In this document: positions 16,747 to 27,691 of the stretch, piece after piece
Position numbering within the stretch: the stretch's first letter is position 1
Layout: each line of letters starts with the position of its first letter
From: CADEEN01 sp963816315
GTDB taxonomy: Bacteria; Pseudomonadota; Gammaproteobacteria; Burkholderiales; Burkholderiaceae_C
Assembly (NCBI GenBank): GCA_963816315.1
Contig: CAWFJZ010000044.1
Span: 1-64,000 of the forward strand
Length of the DNA: 64,000 bases
Direction of reading: 5' to 3'
Translations under genes and position numbers: made by a program
Notes under the pieces: generated by a model
Seen by the model: only the letters and a program-made list of their open reading frames with translations
Database searches by the model: none
What the model was told of the DNA's origin: nothing

Positions 16747-17643
16747 ATGAAGAAGTCGCTATTCGTTCTGGCCACCGTGGCCGTCTTCGCTGCGCATGCG
16801 CAGACCACCGACACGCTGAAGAAAATCAAGGACAGCAGCAGCGCCACGATGGGCGTGCGCGAATCGTCCGGCGCCTTGAGCTACACGCTGGGTGACGGCA
16901 AGTTCGCCGGCTTTCACGTCGAGGTTTGCCAGAAGGTGTTGGCCGACATCCAGAAGGCCCAAGGCATCGCCAAGCTCGACGTCAAGTACGTGCCCGTGAC
17001 ATCGCAGAACCGCATCCCGCTGGTGCAGAACGGCACCGTCGATATCGAGTGCGGCTCGACCACCAACAACGCCACGCGGCAGAAGGACGTGGCCTTTGCG
17101 GTGACGACCTACGTCGAGGAAGTGCGCATCGCCGTCAAGGCCAACTCGGGCATCACTTCGATCGCGCAGCTCGCCGGCAAGAAGGTCGCCACCACCACCG
17201 GCACCACGTCGGTGCAACTGCTGCGCAAACACGAGCGAGGCGCCAACGTCAACTTCGACGAGGTCTTCGGCAAGGACCACGCCGACAGCTTTCTGCTGCT
17301 CGAGAGCGGCCGCGCCGACGCCTTCGTGATGGACGGCCAGATCCTCGCCGGCAACATCGCCAAGTCGAAGACGCCGGCGGATTTCAAGATCGTGGGCGAG
17401 GTGCTGAGTGTCGAGCCGATCGCGATCATGGTCCGCAAGGACGACGCTGCGTTCAAGAAGGCCGTTGACGACAGCCTGAAGGCGATGATGAGCTCGGGTG
17501 AAATCGCCAAGCTTTACGACAAGTGGTTCATGCAGCCGATCGCGCCTTCCAACACCAAGGTCGGCCTGCCGCTGTCCGACGCCACCAAGCAGGCTTGGGC
17601 GGCGCCGAACGACAAGCCTGTCGAGGAATACATGAAGAAGTAA
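16747..17643 (+). CDS. gltI: Glutamate/aspartate ABC transporter substrate-binding protein
   Basis: A 298-aa periplasmic binding protein with a clean signal peptide (MKKSLFVLATVAVFAAHAQ). The mature part has MGVRESSGALSYTLGDGKFAGFHVEVC (seen as two adjoining segments), IECGSTTNNATRQKDVAF and LMSSGEIAKLYDKWF-like features, typical of the GltI group of family 3 binding proteins. ATG 16747 is ten bases from AGGAG; GTG 16741 would spoil the signal peptide. It is the first gene of gltIJKL. The hairpin after it may keep the binding protein in excess over the membrane parts. Confidence 0.92.
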   Translation: MKKSLFVLATVAVFAAHAQTTDTLKKIKDSSSATMGVRESSGALSYTLGDGKFAGFHVEVCQKVLADIQKAQGIAKLDVKYVPVTSQNRIPLVQNGTVDIECGSTTNNATRQKDVAFAVTTYVEEVRIAVKANSGITSIAQLAGKKVATTTGTTSVQLLRKHERGANVNFDEVFGKDHADSFLLLESGRADAFVMDGQILAGNIAKSKTPADFKIVGEVLSVEPIAIMVRKDDAAFKKAVDDSLKAMMSSGEIAKLYDKWFMQPIAPSNTKVGLPLSDATKQAWAAPNDKPVEEYMKK

Positions 17644-17692
17644 ATGCGGTAAGCCCCAGGGTCGTACTTCCTGGGTGCCGCTAAAGTGGCTG

Positions 17693-17736
17693 GCGCGCGG
17701 CTTGCATTCACCTGCACCGCGCGCTTTTCCTTTTTT
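17693..17736 (+). terminator. GC stem plus T-tract between gltI and gltJ (attenuating terminator)
   Basis: gcgcgcgg (17693-17700) pairs with ccgcgcgc (17717-17724) across a 16-base loop and is followed by ttttcctttttt. It sits between the binding-protein and permease genes of one operon, so partial read-through is expected. Confidence 0.65.
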
Positions 17737-17759
17737 GCGCACAACAACAAGGAGCCGGC

Positions 17760-18503
17760 GTGGCGATCTTCGGCCTCGACACCTTCTGCCGCGACACGAT
17801 CGACAAAGAGTGGATCCCCAACTGCTTCAAGTCGGCCAGCGGCGACACGAGCTATCTGCACTGGCTGCTCACCGGCTGGGGCACCGCCGTCTCGCTGGCG
17901 TTGCTGGCGCTGATCGTCGCGATGGCCTTCGGCGTCCTGATGGGCATCCTGCGCACCACGCCGAACAAATGGTTGGTGCTGCTCGGCGACGTGTGGACCG
18001 AAGTCTTCCGCAACGTGCCGCTGATCATCCAGCTCTTCATCTGGTACTTCGTCGTGCCGTCGATGTTCCCGGCGCTGAAGGCCGTGCCCGGCTTCGTGCT
18101 CGCCTTCGTCGGCCTGGGCCTGTTCACCTCGTCGCGCATCTCCGAGCAGATCAAGGCCGGCATCCAGAGCCTGCCCAAGGGCCAGCGCTACGCCGGTCTG
18201 GCGATGGGGCTGACGCTGCCGCAGACCTACCGCCATGTGCTGCTGCCGATGGCCTTTCGCATCGTCATCCCGCCACTGACGAGCGAGAGCATGAACATCG
18301 TCAAGAACTCTTCGGTCGCGTTTGCGGTGAGCGTTTCCGAGCTGACGATGTTCGCGCGACAGGCCGGTGAGGAGACGTCGCAGCCGGTGCTGATGTTCCT
18401 GGCCGTGACCTTGCTGTACTTCGTCTCCGCGTTTGCGATCAACCGCGTGATGAAGTGGATCGAGGTCAAGGTCCGAGTCCCCGGCATGATCGGAGGCAAA
18501 TGA
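17760..18503 (+). CDS. gltJ: Glutamate/aspartate ABC transporter permease GltJ
   Basis: A 247-aa inner-membrane permease of the His/Glu/Gln family. Several hydrophobic helices flank the EAA loop, here GIQSLPKGQRYAGLAMGLT, which contacts the ATPase. GTG 17760 is supported by AAGGAG at 17749-17754. It pairs with GltK downstream to form the heterodimeric channel. Confidence 0.92.
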   Translation: MAIFGLDTFCRDTIDKEWIPNCFKSASGDTSYLHWLLTGWGTAVSLALLALIVAMAFGVLMGILRTTPNKWLVLLGDVWTEVFRNVPLIIQLFIWYFVVPSMFPALKAVPGFVLAFVGLGLFTSSRISEQIKAGIQSLPKGQRYAGLAMGLTLPQTYRHVLLPMAFRIVIPPLTSESMNIVKNSSVAFAVSVSELTMFARQAGEETSQPVLMFLAVTLLYFVSAFAINRVMKWIEVKVRVPGMIGGK

Positions 18504-18505
18504 TG

Positions 18506-18570
18506 AGCCCCCAGCTCACTTCGTTCGCGTCCCCCGAGGGGAGCGACCTCCCTTGGGACGGCCCGGCAGG
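18506..18570. repeat. Burkholderiales-type intergenic repeat, second copy
   Basis: Related to the 3226-3295 element: a CCCCC-rich 5' end, cttcgttcgcg, cccccgagggg and gacggcccggc. It fills the gltJ-gltK gap and stops just before the gltK ribosome-binding site, so it may bring no functional signal of its own. Confidence 0.6.
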
Positions 18571-18579
18571 AGGTCAATG

Positions 18580-19248
18580 ATGTTCGGCCTCAACTTCAGT
18601 TTCCTCAACTGGGACGTCATCAAGAGCTACGTCGCCAACGGCTTCTACTTCTCGGTGCAGTTGACGCTGATCGCGATGATCGGCGGCATCGCATTGGGCA
18701 CCGTGCTCGCGCTGATGCGCCTGTCGGGCAAGAAGTGGCTCGAAGTGCCGGCGACGATCTACGTCGATACGCTGCGCTCGATCCCGCTGGTGATGGTGAT
18801 CATGTGGTTCTTCCTCATCATCCCGTTCCTCATCGGCCGGCCGATCGGCGCCGAGCTCTCGGCGATCGTCACCTTCACGCTGTTCGAAGCGGCGTACTAC
18901 TCCGAAATCATGCGCGCCGGCATCCAGAGCGTGCCCAAGGGCCAGGTCTATGCCGGCTACGCCGTCGGCATGAACTACGGCCAGACGACGCGGCTGATCG
19001 TGCTGCCGCAGGCCTTTCGCAACATGCTGCCGGTGCTGCTGACGCAGACCATCATCCTGTTTCAGGACACGTCGCTGGTGTACGCCATCGGCGCCTACGA
19101 TCTGTTGAAAGGCTTCGAGACCGTGGGCCGCAACTTCAACCGCCCGGTCGAGACTTACCTCGTCGCCGCCGCGGTTTATTTCGTCATCTGCTTCTCGCTG
19201 TCGTACATGGTGCGGCAGTTGCAGAAGAAGATCGCCATCATTCGATAA
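18580..19248 (+). CDS. gltK: Glutamate/aspartate ABC transporter permease GltK
   Basis: A 222-aa permease with the EAA loop RAGIQSVPKGQVYAGYAVG and hydrophobic helices throughout. Two ATGs are adjacent (18577 and 18580). GGAGG at 18569-18573 is six bases from the second, so that one is preferred. The upstream in-frame extension runs through the repeat and is not credible. It forms the channel with GltJ. Confidence 0.92.
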   Translation: MFGLNFSFLNWDVIKSYVANGFYFSVQLTLIAMIGGIALGTVLALMRLSGKKWLEVPATIYVDTLRSIPLVMVIMWFFLIIPFLIGRPIGAELSAIVTFTLFEAAYYSEIMRAGIQSVPKGQVYAGYAVGMNYGQTTRLIVLPQAFRNMLPVLLTQTIILFQDTSLVYAIGAYDLLKGFETVGRNFNRPVETYLVAAAVYFVICFSLSYMVRQLQKKIAIIR

Positions 19249-19262
19249 GTGGAGTCGCCAAC

Positions 19263-19998
<736 letters not shown>

Positions 19999-19999
19999 G

Positions 20000-20761
20000 T
20001 CAGCCGATGACGCGCGGAGCCGCCGAAATCAGCATCACGGCGCCCATCACCGTCAGCAGCCCGAGCACGACGCGCCGAAAGTCCTGATCGCTCAGTCGGC
20101 GGTACAGGCGGGTGCCGAGCAGTGACGGCACGACGAGCGCCAGCGCCACCAACGGCAGCAGCGGCCACATCGGCCGCGTCACCGCGCCGCTGGCGATGTA
20201 GGCCAGCATCGTCACCGTCAGCGTGGCCAGGTTGAAGTTCTGGATGACGCTGCGCTGCGCCGTCTTGTCCATGCCGCGCAGCGTGCACCACAGCGTCGGG
20301 ATGACGCCGGTGATGCCGGCCACGCCGCCCATGAAGCCGCCGCCCATGCCGGCCACGCCGTCGGCGATGCGCATGGCCGCGCTGCTGCGCAAGGCCAGCT
20401 TCGGCAGGCGCGTGGACCACAGCATGGCGGGGCAGGTCAGCACCAGCACGAGGCCGAGCGCGAGCTTGAACCGTTGCGCATCGAGATGCGGCAGCAAGGC
20501 CATGCCGAGCGGGATGCCGAGCAGGCCACCGGCGAGAAACGGCGCCAGCGCGCGCCACGACAGGCTGCGCGGCACGCTGAAGACGCCGATCAACTGCCCG
20601 GTGAGCGAGCCGAACACGGCCATCACGGCGGCCAGCTTCGGCTCCAGCCCCCAGACCCAGAACGACATCGCCACCATCGAGAAGCCGAAGCCCGACAGGC
20701 CTTGCACGAAGCCGGCGACGGCCGCGCCGGCGAGCAGCAGCAGCAACTCGGCGCTGCTCAA
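20000..20761 (-). CDS. TauE/SafE-family sulfite/sulfonate exporter-like membrane protein
   Basis: A 253-aa membrane protein with two repeated sets of hydrophobic helices and the family's GFVQGLSGFGFSMVAM and GMGGGFMGGVAGITGVIPTL glycine motifs. It uses a TTG start at 20761, twelve bases after the DUF1080 gene stop. It ends one base from the convergent gltL. The family moves small anions such as sulfite or sulfoacetate; the substrate here is not determinable. Confidence 0.85.
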   Translation of the reverse strand: MSSAELLLLLAGAAVAGFVQGLSGFGFSMVAMSFWVWGLEPKLAAVMAVFGSLTGQLIGVFSVPRSLSWRALAPFLAGGLLGIPLGMALLPHLDAQRFKLALGLVLVLTCPAMLWSTRLPKLALRSSAAMRIADGVAGMGGGFMGGVAGITGVIPTLWCTLRGMDKTAQRSVIQNFNLATLTVTMLAYIASGAVTRPMWPLLPLVALALVVPSLLGTRLYRRLSDQDFRRVVLGLLTVMGAVMLISAAPRVIG

Positions 20762-20773
20762 GCGCGCTGCCTG

Positions 20774-21357
20774 TCAGATCGCCTTGACCTGCACCTTGCG
20801 GAACTTGATCGTGCCACGCCCCCATTGCAGCGCGATCGGGCCGCTGGCGAGCTTGCCGTCTTCGATGTCGGCCGTCTTCGTGCCGTTCAACGTGACCACC
20901 AGGCGCGAGCCCTTGGCGGTGACCTCCATGACGTTCCACTGCCCGCCGGCCTTGATCATCGGCGCGGTCAGCTTGGCCACCTTGACGATGGCGCCGGTGG
21001 CGTAGGTCGGGTCCGGGCGCTGGTCGAAGATGTTGGCCTCGTAGCAGTTCTCGTCGGTGATCGTCTTCGGGTCCTGGCAGCGGATGAAGATGCCGCTGTT
21101 GGCGTCGTCGCTGCTCCAGAACTCTGCCCGGATCATCACGTCCTTGTAGCTCGTTCGCGTGACGATGAAGCTCGCCGGTGGCGTGCCCGCGCTGGCCTGC
21201 ACCGCGCCGTCGCGCCGCTCCAGTTGGCCTGGCCGACAACGTCGAAGTTGGCTAGGCCCTTGTCGCCGTCGATCAGTGTCGTCCAGGCTTGCGTGGGTGA
21301 CGTGCCGGCGCAGGCCGCGAGCATCGCGGCGAGCGAAAGGGATGCGATGAATTTCAT
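20774..21357 (-). pseudogene. DUF1080 (3-keto-disaccharide hydrolase-like) lipoprotein, frameshifted
   Basis: The N-terminal part reads MKFIASLSLAAMLAACAGTS, a lipoprotein signal with lipobox LAAC, then WTTLIDGDKGLANFDVVGQANW. Around 21217-21222 one base appears to be missing. The remainder (DGAVQASAGTPPASFIVT, then FWSSDDANSGIFIRCQDP and PIALQWGRGTIKFRKVQV) continues in a different frame to the stop at 20774. Together they form one DUF1080 concanavalin-like domain of ~195 aa. DUF1080 proteins bind or cleave sugars in the periplasm. It could be genuine decay or a base-call error. Confidence 0.8.
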
Positions 21358-21399
21358 GTTGCCGCCTCTTTGTTGTGTGAGGCGACAACTATAGGCAGC

Positions 21400-22157
<758 letters not shown>

Positions 22158-22161
<4 letters not shown>

Positions 22162-24902
22162 GCGATCTCCACTTGTTTGCGCACCATCGATCGCAGTTTG
22201 GGCAGGCACGAACCGCAGTTCGTGCCGCACTTCAACTCGGCTTGCAGTTGCGCCAGCTGAACGTCGGGCGCGCCGTCGCAGTGCGCCAGCGTCGATTCGA
22301 TCTGCGGCTCGGTGATGTCGAAGCACGAGCACACCTGCGCGCCGCGCGACGGCACCGGCGACGGCGCGACCGGGCTGCCTGAGAGCAGCGCGCGGCCGTA
22401 CAGGTCGGCCGGCAGTTGCTCGACCAGCAACTCGCCGATCCAGCCCGCGGCACGCACATCGCCGGCGAGCAGGAAGGCGACGACGCGTGTGTCTTGCGAT
22501 GTACGAGCGATGCTGATCGCGCGGCGCTGCCCAGCACGCGCGTCGGCATAGCGCAGCGCGTCGGCGCCCGACAGGCCGAGCAGCGTCTCGATGCGCGTCA
22601 GCACCTCGTCGGCCAACGGCTCGGCGCTCGCGGCGTGCAGCCAGACGCCGACCTTGTCGTCGGGTTCGCGGCCGAAGGGCACGCAGGCTGCATATCCCAC
22701 ATCAGGCAAGTCGCCGAGCAGTTGCAGCACTTGCGCACGTCGTGTCAGGGCAGTGTCCGCGTCGAGCCACGCGCGCGCCATCACGCGGTACGGCAGCTCG
22801 GCTTTGCTGACTTTCACCGCCGCGTGCTTCAACTCCGGCTGCTTGCTCTGCGGGCAGAAGGCGCCGGTGGTCAGCGTGTTGACGCCCGCGCCGGCCATGA
22901 ACTCGCTGCCCCAGTGCATGGCGACGAAGGCTTGCGCCGGGGCCACGTTCTCGCTCGCGGCCGCGGGCAGCACGAGGCTGCCGCGCCGCGACTTCAGCGT
23001 CACCAGGTCGCCGCTGTTCAGGCGCAATCGCGCCAGGTCCGTCGGATGCAGCTCGACGACCGGCTCGCTCGCATGGCCGAACAAGCGGCCGAGCGTGCCG
23101 GTGCGGCTGGCGCCATGCCACTGGTCGCGCAGGCGGCCGGTGGTCAGCGAGAACGGGTAGTGCGCGTCGCGCTTTTCGGCGGTGGGGCGCGCCGCGGCGG
23201 CGCTGAACTTCGCGCGGCCATCGGCCGTGGGAAAGATGCCGTCGGTGTACAGGCGCGCTGCGCCGTGCGTGCTGCCTTGTGCGAACGGCCACTGCTGCGG
23301 CCCCGCGTGGTCGAGGATCGCGAACGACAGGCCGGTGATGTCGAGGTCGCGCCCGCGGGTGCTCTCGCGGTGCTCGTTCCAGATCGACTCGGGGTTGTCG
23401 TACGGGAACAGCGTGCGGCTCGACGAGCGGCGCGCTTCGATCCGATGCGCCACATCGACCGCTATGCGCCAATCGTGCCGCGCCTGGCCGGGCGCGTCGA
23501 TGGCCGCGCGCACGCGGCTGATGCGGCGCTCGCTGTTGGTGACGGTGCCGTCCTTCTCGCCCCAGGTGGTGGCCGGCAGCAGCAGGTCGGCGTACTTCGC
23601 CGTGGCCGTCGTTGCGTACGCTTCCTGAACGATGACGAAGGGGCAGCGCTCGAGCGCACGACGCACCATCGCCTGATCGGGCATCGACTGCGCGGGGTTC
23701 GTGCAGACGACCCACAGCACGTCGATCGCACCATCGGCGGCTGCCTGGAACATCTCGACCGCGCTCTTGCCGGGCTTCGATGGCACGTCGTCGATGCCCC
23801 ACAGCGCCGCGACTTCGGCGCGGTGTTGCGGGTTGGCGAGGTCGCGGTGCGCAGAGAGCAGGTTTGCGAGGCCTCCGACCTCGCGTCCGCCCATTGCATT
23901 GGGCTGCCCCGTCAGCGACAACGGCCCAGCGCCCGGCTTGCCGATCTGTCCGGTGAGCAAATGAAGGTTGATCAGCGCTGCGTTCTTGTCGGTGCCGCTC
24001 GTGCTTTGGTTCAGACCTTGGCAGTACAGCGACAGCGTCGGTGTGTGCTGACCGAACCAGCGCACCGCCTGCACGAGAGCCTCTTCCTCAATGCCGCACA
24101 ACTGCGCCGTCAGGTGCGGCGTGCAGTTGCGCACCACGTCGCGCAGCGCATCGAAGCCATTGGTGTGCGCGTCGATGTAGCGCTGATCGGCGAGACCTTC
24201 CCACAGCATCAGGTGGGCCATGCCGTTGAACAGCGCGACGTCGGTGCCGGGCAGGATCTGCAAGTGCAGGTCGGCGACCTCGGCGGTTTCGGTGCGCCGC
24301 GGATCGACGACGATCCACTTCTGCTCGGGGTTGGTGCGCTTGGCGTCTTCGAGCCTGCGCATCAGGATCGGGTGCGCCCACGCGGTGTTGCTGCCGGCGA
24401 TGAACACCGTCTGCGCATGCGCCAGGTCTTCATAGCTGCACGGCGGTGCGTCGGCGCCGAGGGTCGCCTTGTAGCCCGCCACCGCGCTGCTCATGCACAG
24501 CCGCGAGTTGGTATCGACGTTGTTGGTGCCGAGCAGGCCCTTGGCGAGCTTGTTGAAGACGTAGTAGTCCTCGGTCAGCAACTGGCCGGAGATGTACAGG
24601 CCGATACGATCAGGCTCGGTGTTCGCCAAGCGCTGCGCGATGTCGTCGAGTGCCGAGTCCCAGCCGATCGCCTGCGGTGTTTGGTTGCGCGCCGCGCGGC
24701 GCATCGGTTGCAGCAACCGCGTCTGCGCGGTGATCGATGCCGCGGCCGTCAGGTGCAGCGTGCTGCCCTTGCTGCACAGCCGGCCGAAGTTGGCCGGGTG
24801 ATCCGGGTCGCCGCGCACGCCGGTGATCTGCGCGCCGTCGGACCCGATGATCACCCCGCAGCCCACGCCGCAATAGGGGCAGGTCGATTTGGTCTCGTTC
24901 AC
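22158..24902 (-). CDS. nasA: Assimilatory nitrate reductase catalytic subunit
   Basis: A 914-aa cytoplasmic molybdopterin enzyme reducing nitrate to nitrite. The N-terminal [4Fe-4S] ligands are Cys8, Cys11, Cys15 and Cys43 (CPYCGVGC...LCSKG). Molybdopterin-domain segments include SRLCMSSAVAGYKATLG and NLHLLTGQIGKPGAGPLS. The C-terminus carries a BFD-like [2Fe-2S] domain (VCSCFDITEPQIEST...CGTNCGSC), as in other NasA proteins that take electrons from a flavoprotein or ferredoxin. A separate electron-transfer subunit is not seen here. The GTG start at 24902 overlaps the nirD stop (GTGA). Confidence 0.95.
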
Positions 24903-25252
24903 ACCGCGGCGGTTTCGACCGCTTTGCTGCGCAGTTCCTCGGCATCGAGGAATACATGACCGTCATCGACCTTGCAGGCAAAGGGTGTCGTGCAGCCGAC
25001 GTCCGGCGCCTTGGCGCAACCGTCGGCCAGACCGATCGTCCAGTTGTGCAGCGGGCAGGCGACGCTCTCGCCGAAGACGATGCCTTGCGACAGCGGCCCG
25101 CCCTTGTGCGGGCAGCGGTCGAGCAGTGCGAACACCTTGTCGTCGGCGTTGCGGAACACCGCGACGGCGACGGCGCCATCGCGCGCTACACGCCGCGCAC
25201 CGAGCACCGGAATGTCTTCAACGCGGCAGATGAGCTTCCAGGTGTCGCTCAT
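24899..25252 (-). CDS. nirD: Nitrite reductase small subunit with Rieske-type ligands
   Basis: A 117-aa partner of NirB. It contains CPHKGGPLSQG and CPLHNWTIGLADG, a complete C-x-H...C-x-x-H Rieske [2Fe-2S] ligand set. Enteric NirD lacks these ligands, so this protein is closer to the Rieske-bearing NasE/NasG type of assimilatory systems. It overlaps nirB upstream (ATGA at 25249-25252) and nasA downstream (GTGA). It probably relays electrons or stabilises NirB in the cytoplasm. Confidence 0.92.
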   Translation of the reverse strand: MSDTWKLICRVEDIPVLGARRVARDGAVAVAVFRNADDKVFALLDRCPHKGGPLSQGIVFGESVACPLHNWTIGLADGCAKAPDVGCTTPFACKVDDGHVFLDAEELRSKAVETAAV

Positions 25253-27678
25253 GAAACGACCTCGAACTGCCGCAGATCGACCTTTGCCTTCTCGAACTCG
25301 AACCACGGATCGGGTTCGCCGTCGAGGCTGAACTGCAGCTTCTCCCACAGCGCCTTGCGGCCCGCGGCATCGTCGAGGATCTTCTTCTTCACGTAGTCCA
25401 GGCCGACGCGCGAGATGTAGTGCACCGTGCGCTCCAGGTACCAGCCTTCTTCGCGATAGAGCTGCAGGAACGCGCCGCTGTACTCGAGCACGTCTTCCGG
25501 CGTCTTCACCTTGACCAGGAACTGAGCGACTTCGGTCTTGATGCCGCCGTTGCCGGCGACGTACAACTCCCAGCCCGAATCGACGCCGATCACGCCCACG
25601 TCCTTGATGCCCGCCTCGGCGCAATTGCGCGGGCAGCCGCTGACCGCCAGCTTGACCTTGTGCGGCGCGTACATGCGCCACAGCGCGCGTTCGAGATCCT
25701 TGCCCATCTGCGTGCTGTTCTGCGTGCCGAAGCGGCACCACTCGCTGCCGACGCAGGTCTTTACCGTGCGCAGCGCTTTCGCATACGCGTGGCCGCTCGG
25801 CATGCCGATGTCTTTCCAGATGGCCGGCAGGTCTTCCTTCTTCACGCCGAGCAGGTCCAGGCGCTGGCCGCCGGTGACCTTGACCGTGCGCACCTTGTAC
25901 TTGTCGGCCGCATCGGCGATGCGGCGCAACTCGTCGGGCGTGGTCTCTCCGCCCCACATGCGCGGGATCACGGAATAGGTGCCGTCTTTCTGGATGTTGG
26001 CGTGGCTGCGCTCGTTGATGTAGCGGCTCTGCGGATCGTCCACCGCCTCCTTCGGCCAGGACGACAGCAGGTAGTAGTTGAGCGCCGGGCGGCACGACGC
26101 GCAGCCGTTGGGCGTGCGCCAGGACAGCAGGCGCTGCACCGAGTCGATCGTCAGCAGGTGCTGCTCGCGGATCGCGGCGCGCACGTCGGCATGGCTGGCA
26201 TCGGTGCAGCCGCACATTGCCTTCTTCGTCGGCGGCTTCGAGTAGTCGCCGCCGGCGGTGAACATCAGCAATTGCTCGACCAAGCCGGTGCAAGAACCGC
26301 ACGACGCGCTGGCCTTGGTGTGCTTCCTCACCTCGTCGAGCGTGAACAGGCCCTTGTCCTTGATCGCCTTGCAGATCGCGCCCTTGTTGACGCCGTTGCA
26401 GCCGCAGACTTCATCCGTGTCCGCCATCGACGCCGCGCGCGTGTTGCCTTCGTGACCTACATCGCCGATGTTGTTCTCGCCGAACATCAGCTTGTCGCGG
26501 ATGTCCGCCACCTTGCGGCCCTCGCGCATCAGCTTGAAGTACCACGAGCCATCGACCGTGTCGCCATACAGGCAGGCGCCGACCAACTTGTCGTCCTTGA
26601 TGACGAGCTTCTTATAGACGCCGCCCCACGGGTCGTTGAGCACGATCTCTTCGCAGCCTTCGCCGCCGGTGAAGTTGCCGGCGGAGAACAGGTCGATGCC
26701 GGTCACCTTCAGCTTGGTGCTCGTGGTCGAGCCGCTGTAGCGGCCGATGCCGAACTGCGCCAGGTGCGTCGCGCAGACCTTGCCCTGCTCGAACAGCGGC
26801 GCCACCAGGCCGTAGGCGATGCCGCGGTGCGCGGCGCATTCGCCCACCGCGTAGATGCGCGGGTCGGTCGTCGTCTGCAAGGTGTCGTTGACGACGATGC
26901 CGCGGTTGCAGTGCAGGCCCATGCTTTCGGCCAGCGTGGTGTTGGGGCGGATGCCGACCGCCATCACCAGCAGGTCGGCCGGCAACTCGCGGCCGTCCTT
27001 GAAGCGGATCGCCATCACGCGCCCGTCCTTGTCCGGGATCAGCGCTTCGGTGTGGGCGCCGATCTCGAAGCGGATGCCGCGCGCTTCGAGCGATTTCTGC
27101 AGCAGCTTGCCGGCGGTGTCGTCGAGCTGGCGCTCCATCAGCCACGGCATGACATGGACCACGGTCACGTCCATGCCGCGCAGCATCAGTCCGTTGGCGG
27201 CTTCGAGGCCGAGCAGGCCGCCGCCGATGACGACCGCCTTCTTGTAGTTCTGCGCCGCCTCGATCATCGCGTTGGTGTCGGCGATGTCGCGGTAGCTGAT
27301 GACGCCCTTCAGGTCCTTGCCCGGCACCGGCAGGATGAACGGGTTCGAGCCGGTGGACAGCAGCAGGCGGTCGTACTCGGCCTCGGTGCCGTCTTCAGCG
27401 ATGACGACGCGCTTGACGCGATCGACCTTCACCACCTTCTTGCCCGTGTGCAGCGTGACGTGGTTCTCGTCGTACCACGACAGCGGGTTCAAGATGATCT
27501 CGTCGATCGTCTGCTCGCCGGCGAGCACCGGCGACAAGAGAATGCGGTTGTAGTTCGGGTGCGGCTCGGCGCCGAAGACCGTGATGTCGTAGAGCTCGGG
27601 TGCGATCTTGATCAGCTCTTCCAACGTGCGCACGCCGGCCATGCCGTTGCCGACCATCACCAGCTTCATCTTTTTCAT
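25249..27678 (-). CDS. nirB: NAD(P)H-dependent assimilatory nitrite reductase large subunit
   Basis: An 809-aa siroheme enzyme reducing nitrite to ammonium. In order: FAD/NAD(P)-binding oxidoreductase (~1-320; VMVGNGMAGVRTLEEL, then VIGGGLLGLEAANGL), two BFD-like [2Fe-2S] modules (CGCNGVNKGAIC...CGSCTG and MCGCTDASHADVR...CASC), and the siroheme/[4Fe-4S] domain with CVGSEWC and SGCPRNCAEAG. The MKKMKLVMVG start at 27678 is preferred over an upstream GTG/ATG extension; AGGAAG lies just upstream. Its stop overlaps the nirD start. It needs the siroheme supplied through CobA. Confidence 0.95.
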   Translation of the reverse strand: MKKMKLVMVGNGMAGVRTLEELIKIAPELYDITVFGAEPHPNYNRILLSPVLAGEQTIDEIILNPLSWYDENHVTLHTGKKVVKVDRVKRVVIAEDGTEAEYDRLLLSTGSNPFILPVPGKDLKGVISYRDIADTNAMIEAAQNYKKAVVIGGGLLGLEAANGLMLRGMDVTVVHVMPWLMERQLDDTAGKLLQKSLEARGIRFEIGAHTEALIPDKDGRVMAIRFKDGRELPADLLVMAVGIRPNTTLAESMGLHCNRGIVVNDTLQTTTDPRIYAVGECAAHRGIAYGLVAPLFEQGKVCATHLAQFGIGRYSGSTTSTKLKVTGIDLFSAGNFTGGEGCEEIVLNDPWGGVYKKLVIKDDKLVGACLYGDTVDGSWYFKLMREGRKVADIRDKLMFGENNIGDVGHEGNTRAASMADTDEVCGCNGVNKGAICKAIKDKGLFTLDEVRKHTKASASCGSCTGLVEQLLMFTAGGDYSKPPTKKAMCGCTDASHADVRAAIREQHLLTIDSVQRLLSWRTPNGCASCRPALNYYLLSSWPKEAVDDPQSRYINERSHANIQKDGTYSVIPRMWGGETTPDELRRIADAADKYKVRTVKVTGGQRLDLLGVKKEDLPAIWKDIGMPSGHAYAKALRTVKTCVGSEWCRFGTQNSTQMGKDLERALWRMYAPHKVKLAVSGCPRNCAEAGIKDVGVIGVDSGWELYVAGNGGIKTEVAQFLVKVKTPEDVLEYSGAFLQLYREEGWYLERTVHYISRVGLDYVKKKILDDAAGRKALWEKLQFSLDGEPDPWFEFEKAKVDLRQFEVVS

Positions 27679-27691
27679 CGTCGTTGCTTCC

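Noticed and set aside
22416..24959. An 847-codon plus-strand frame across nasA
   Set aside because: Antisense shadow of a fully convincing molybdoenzyme.
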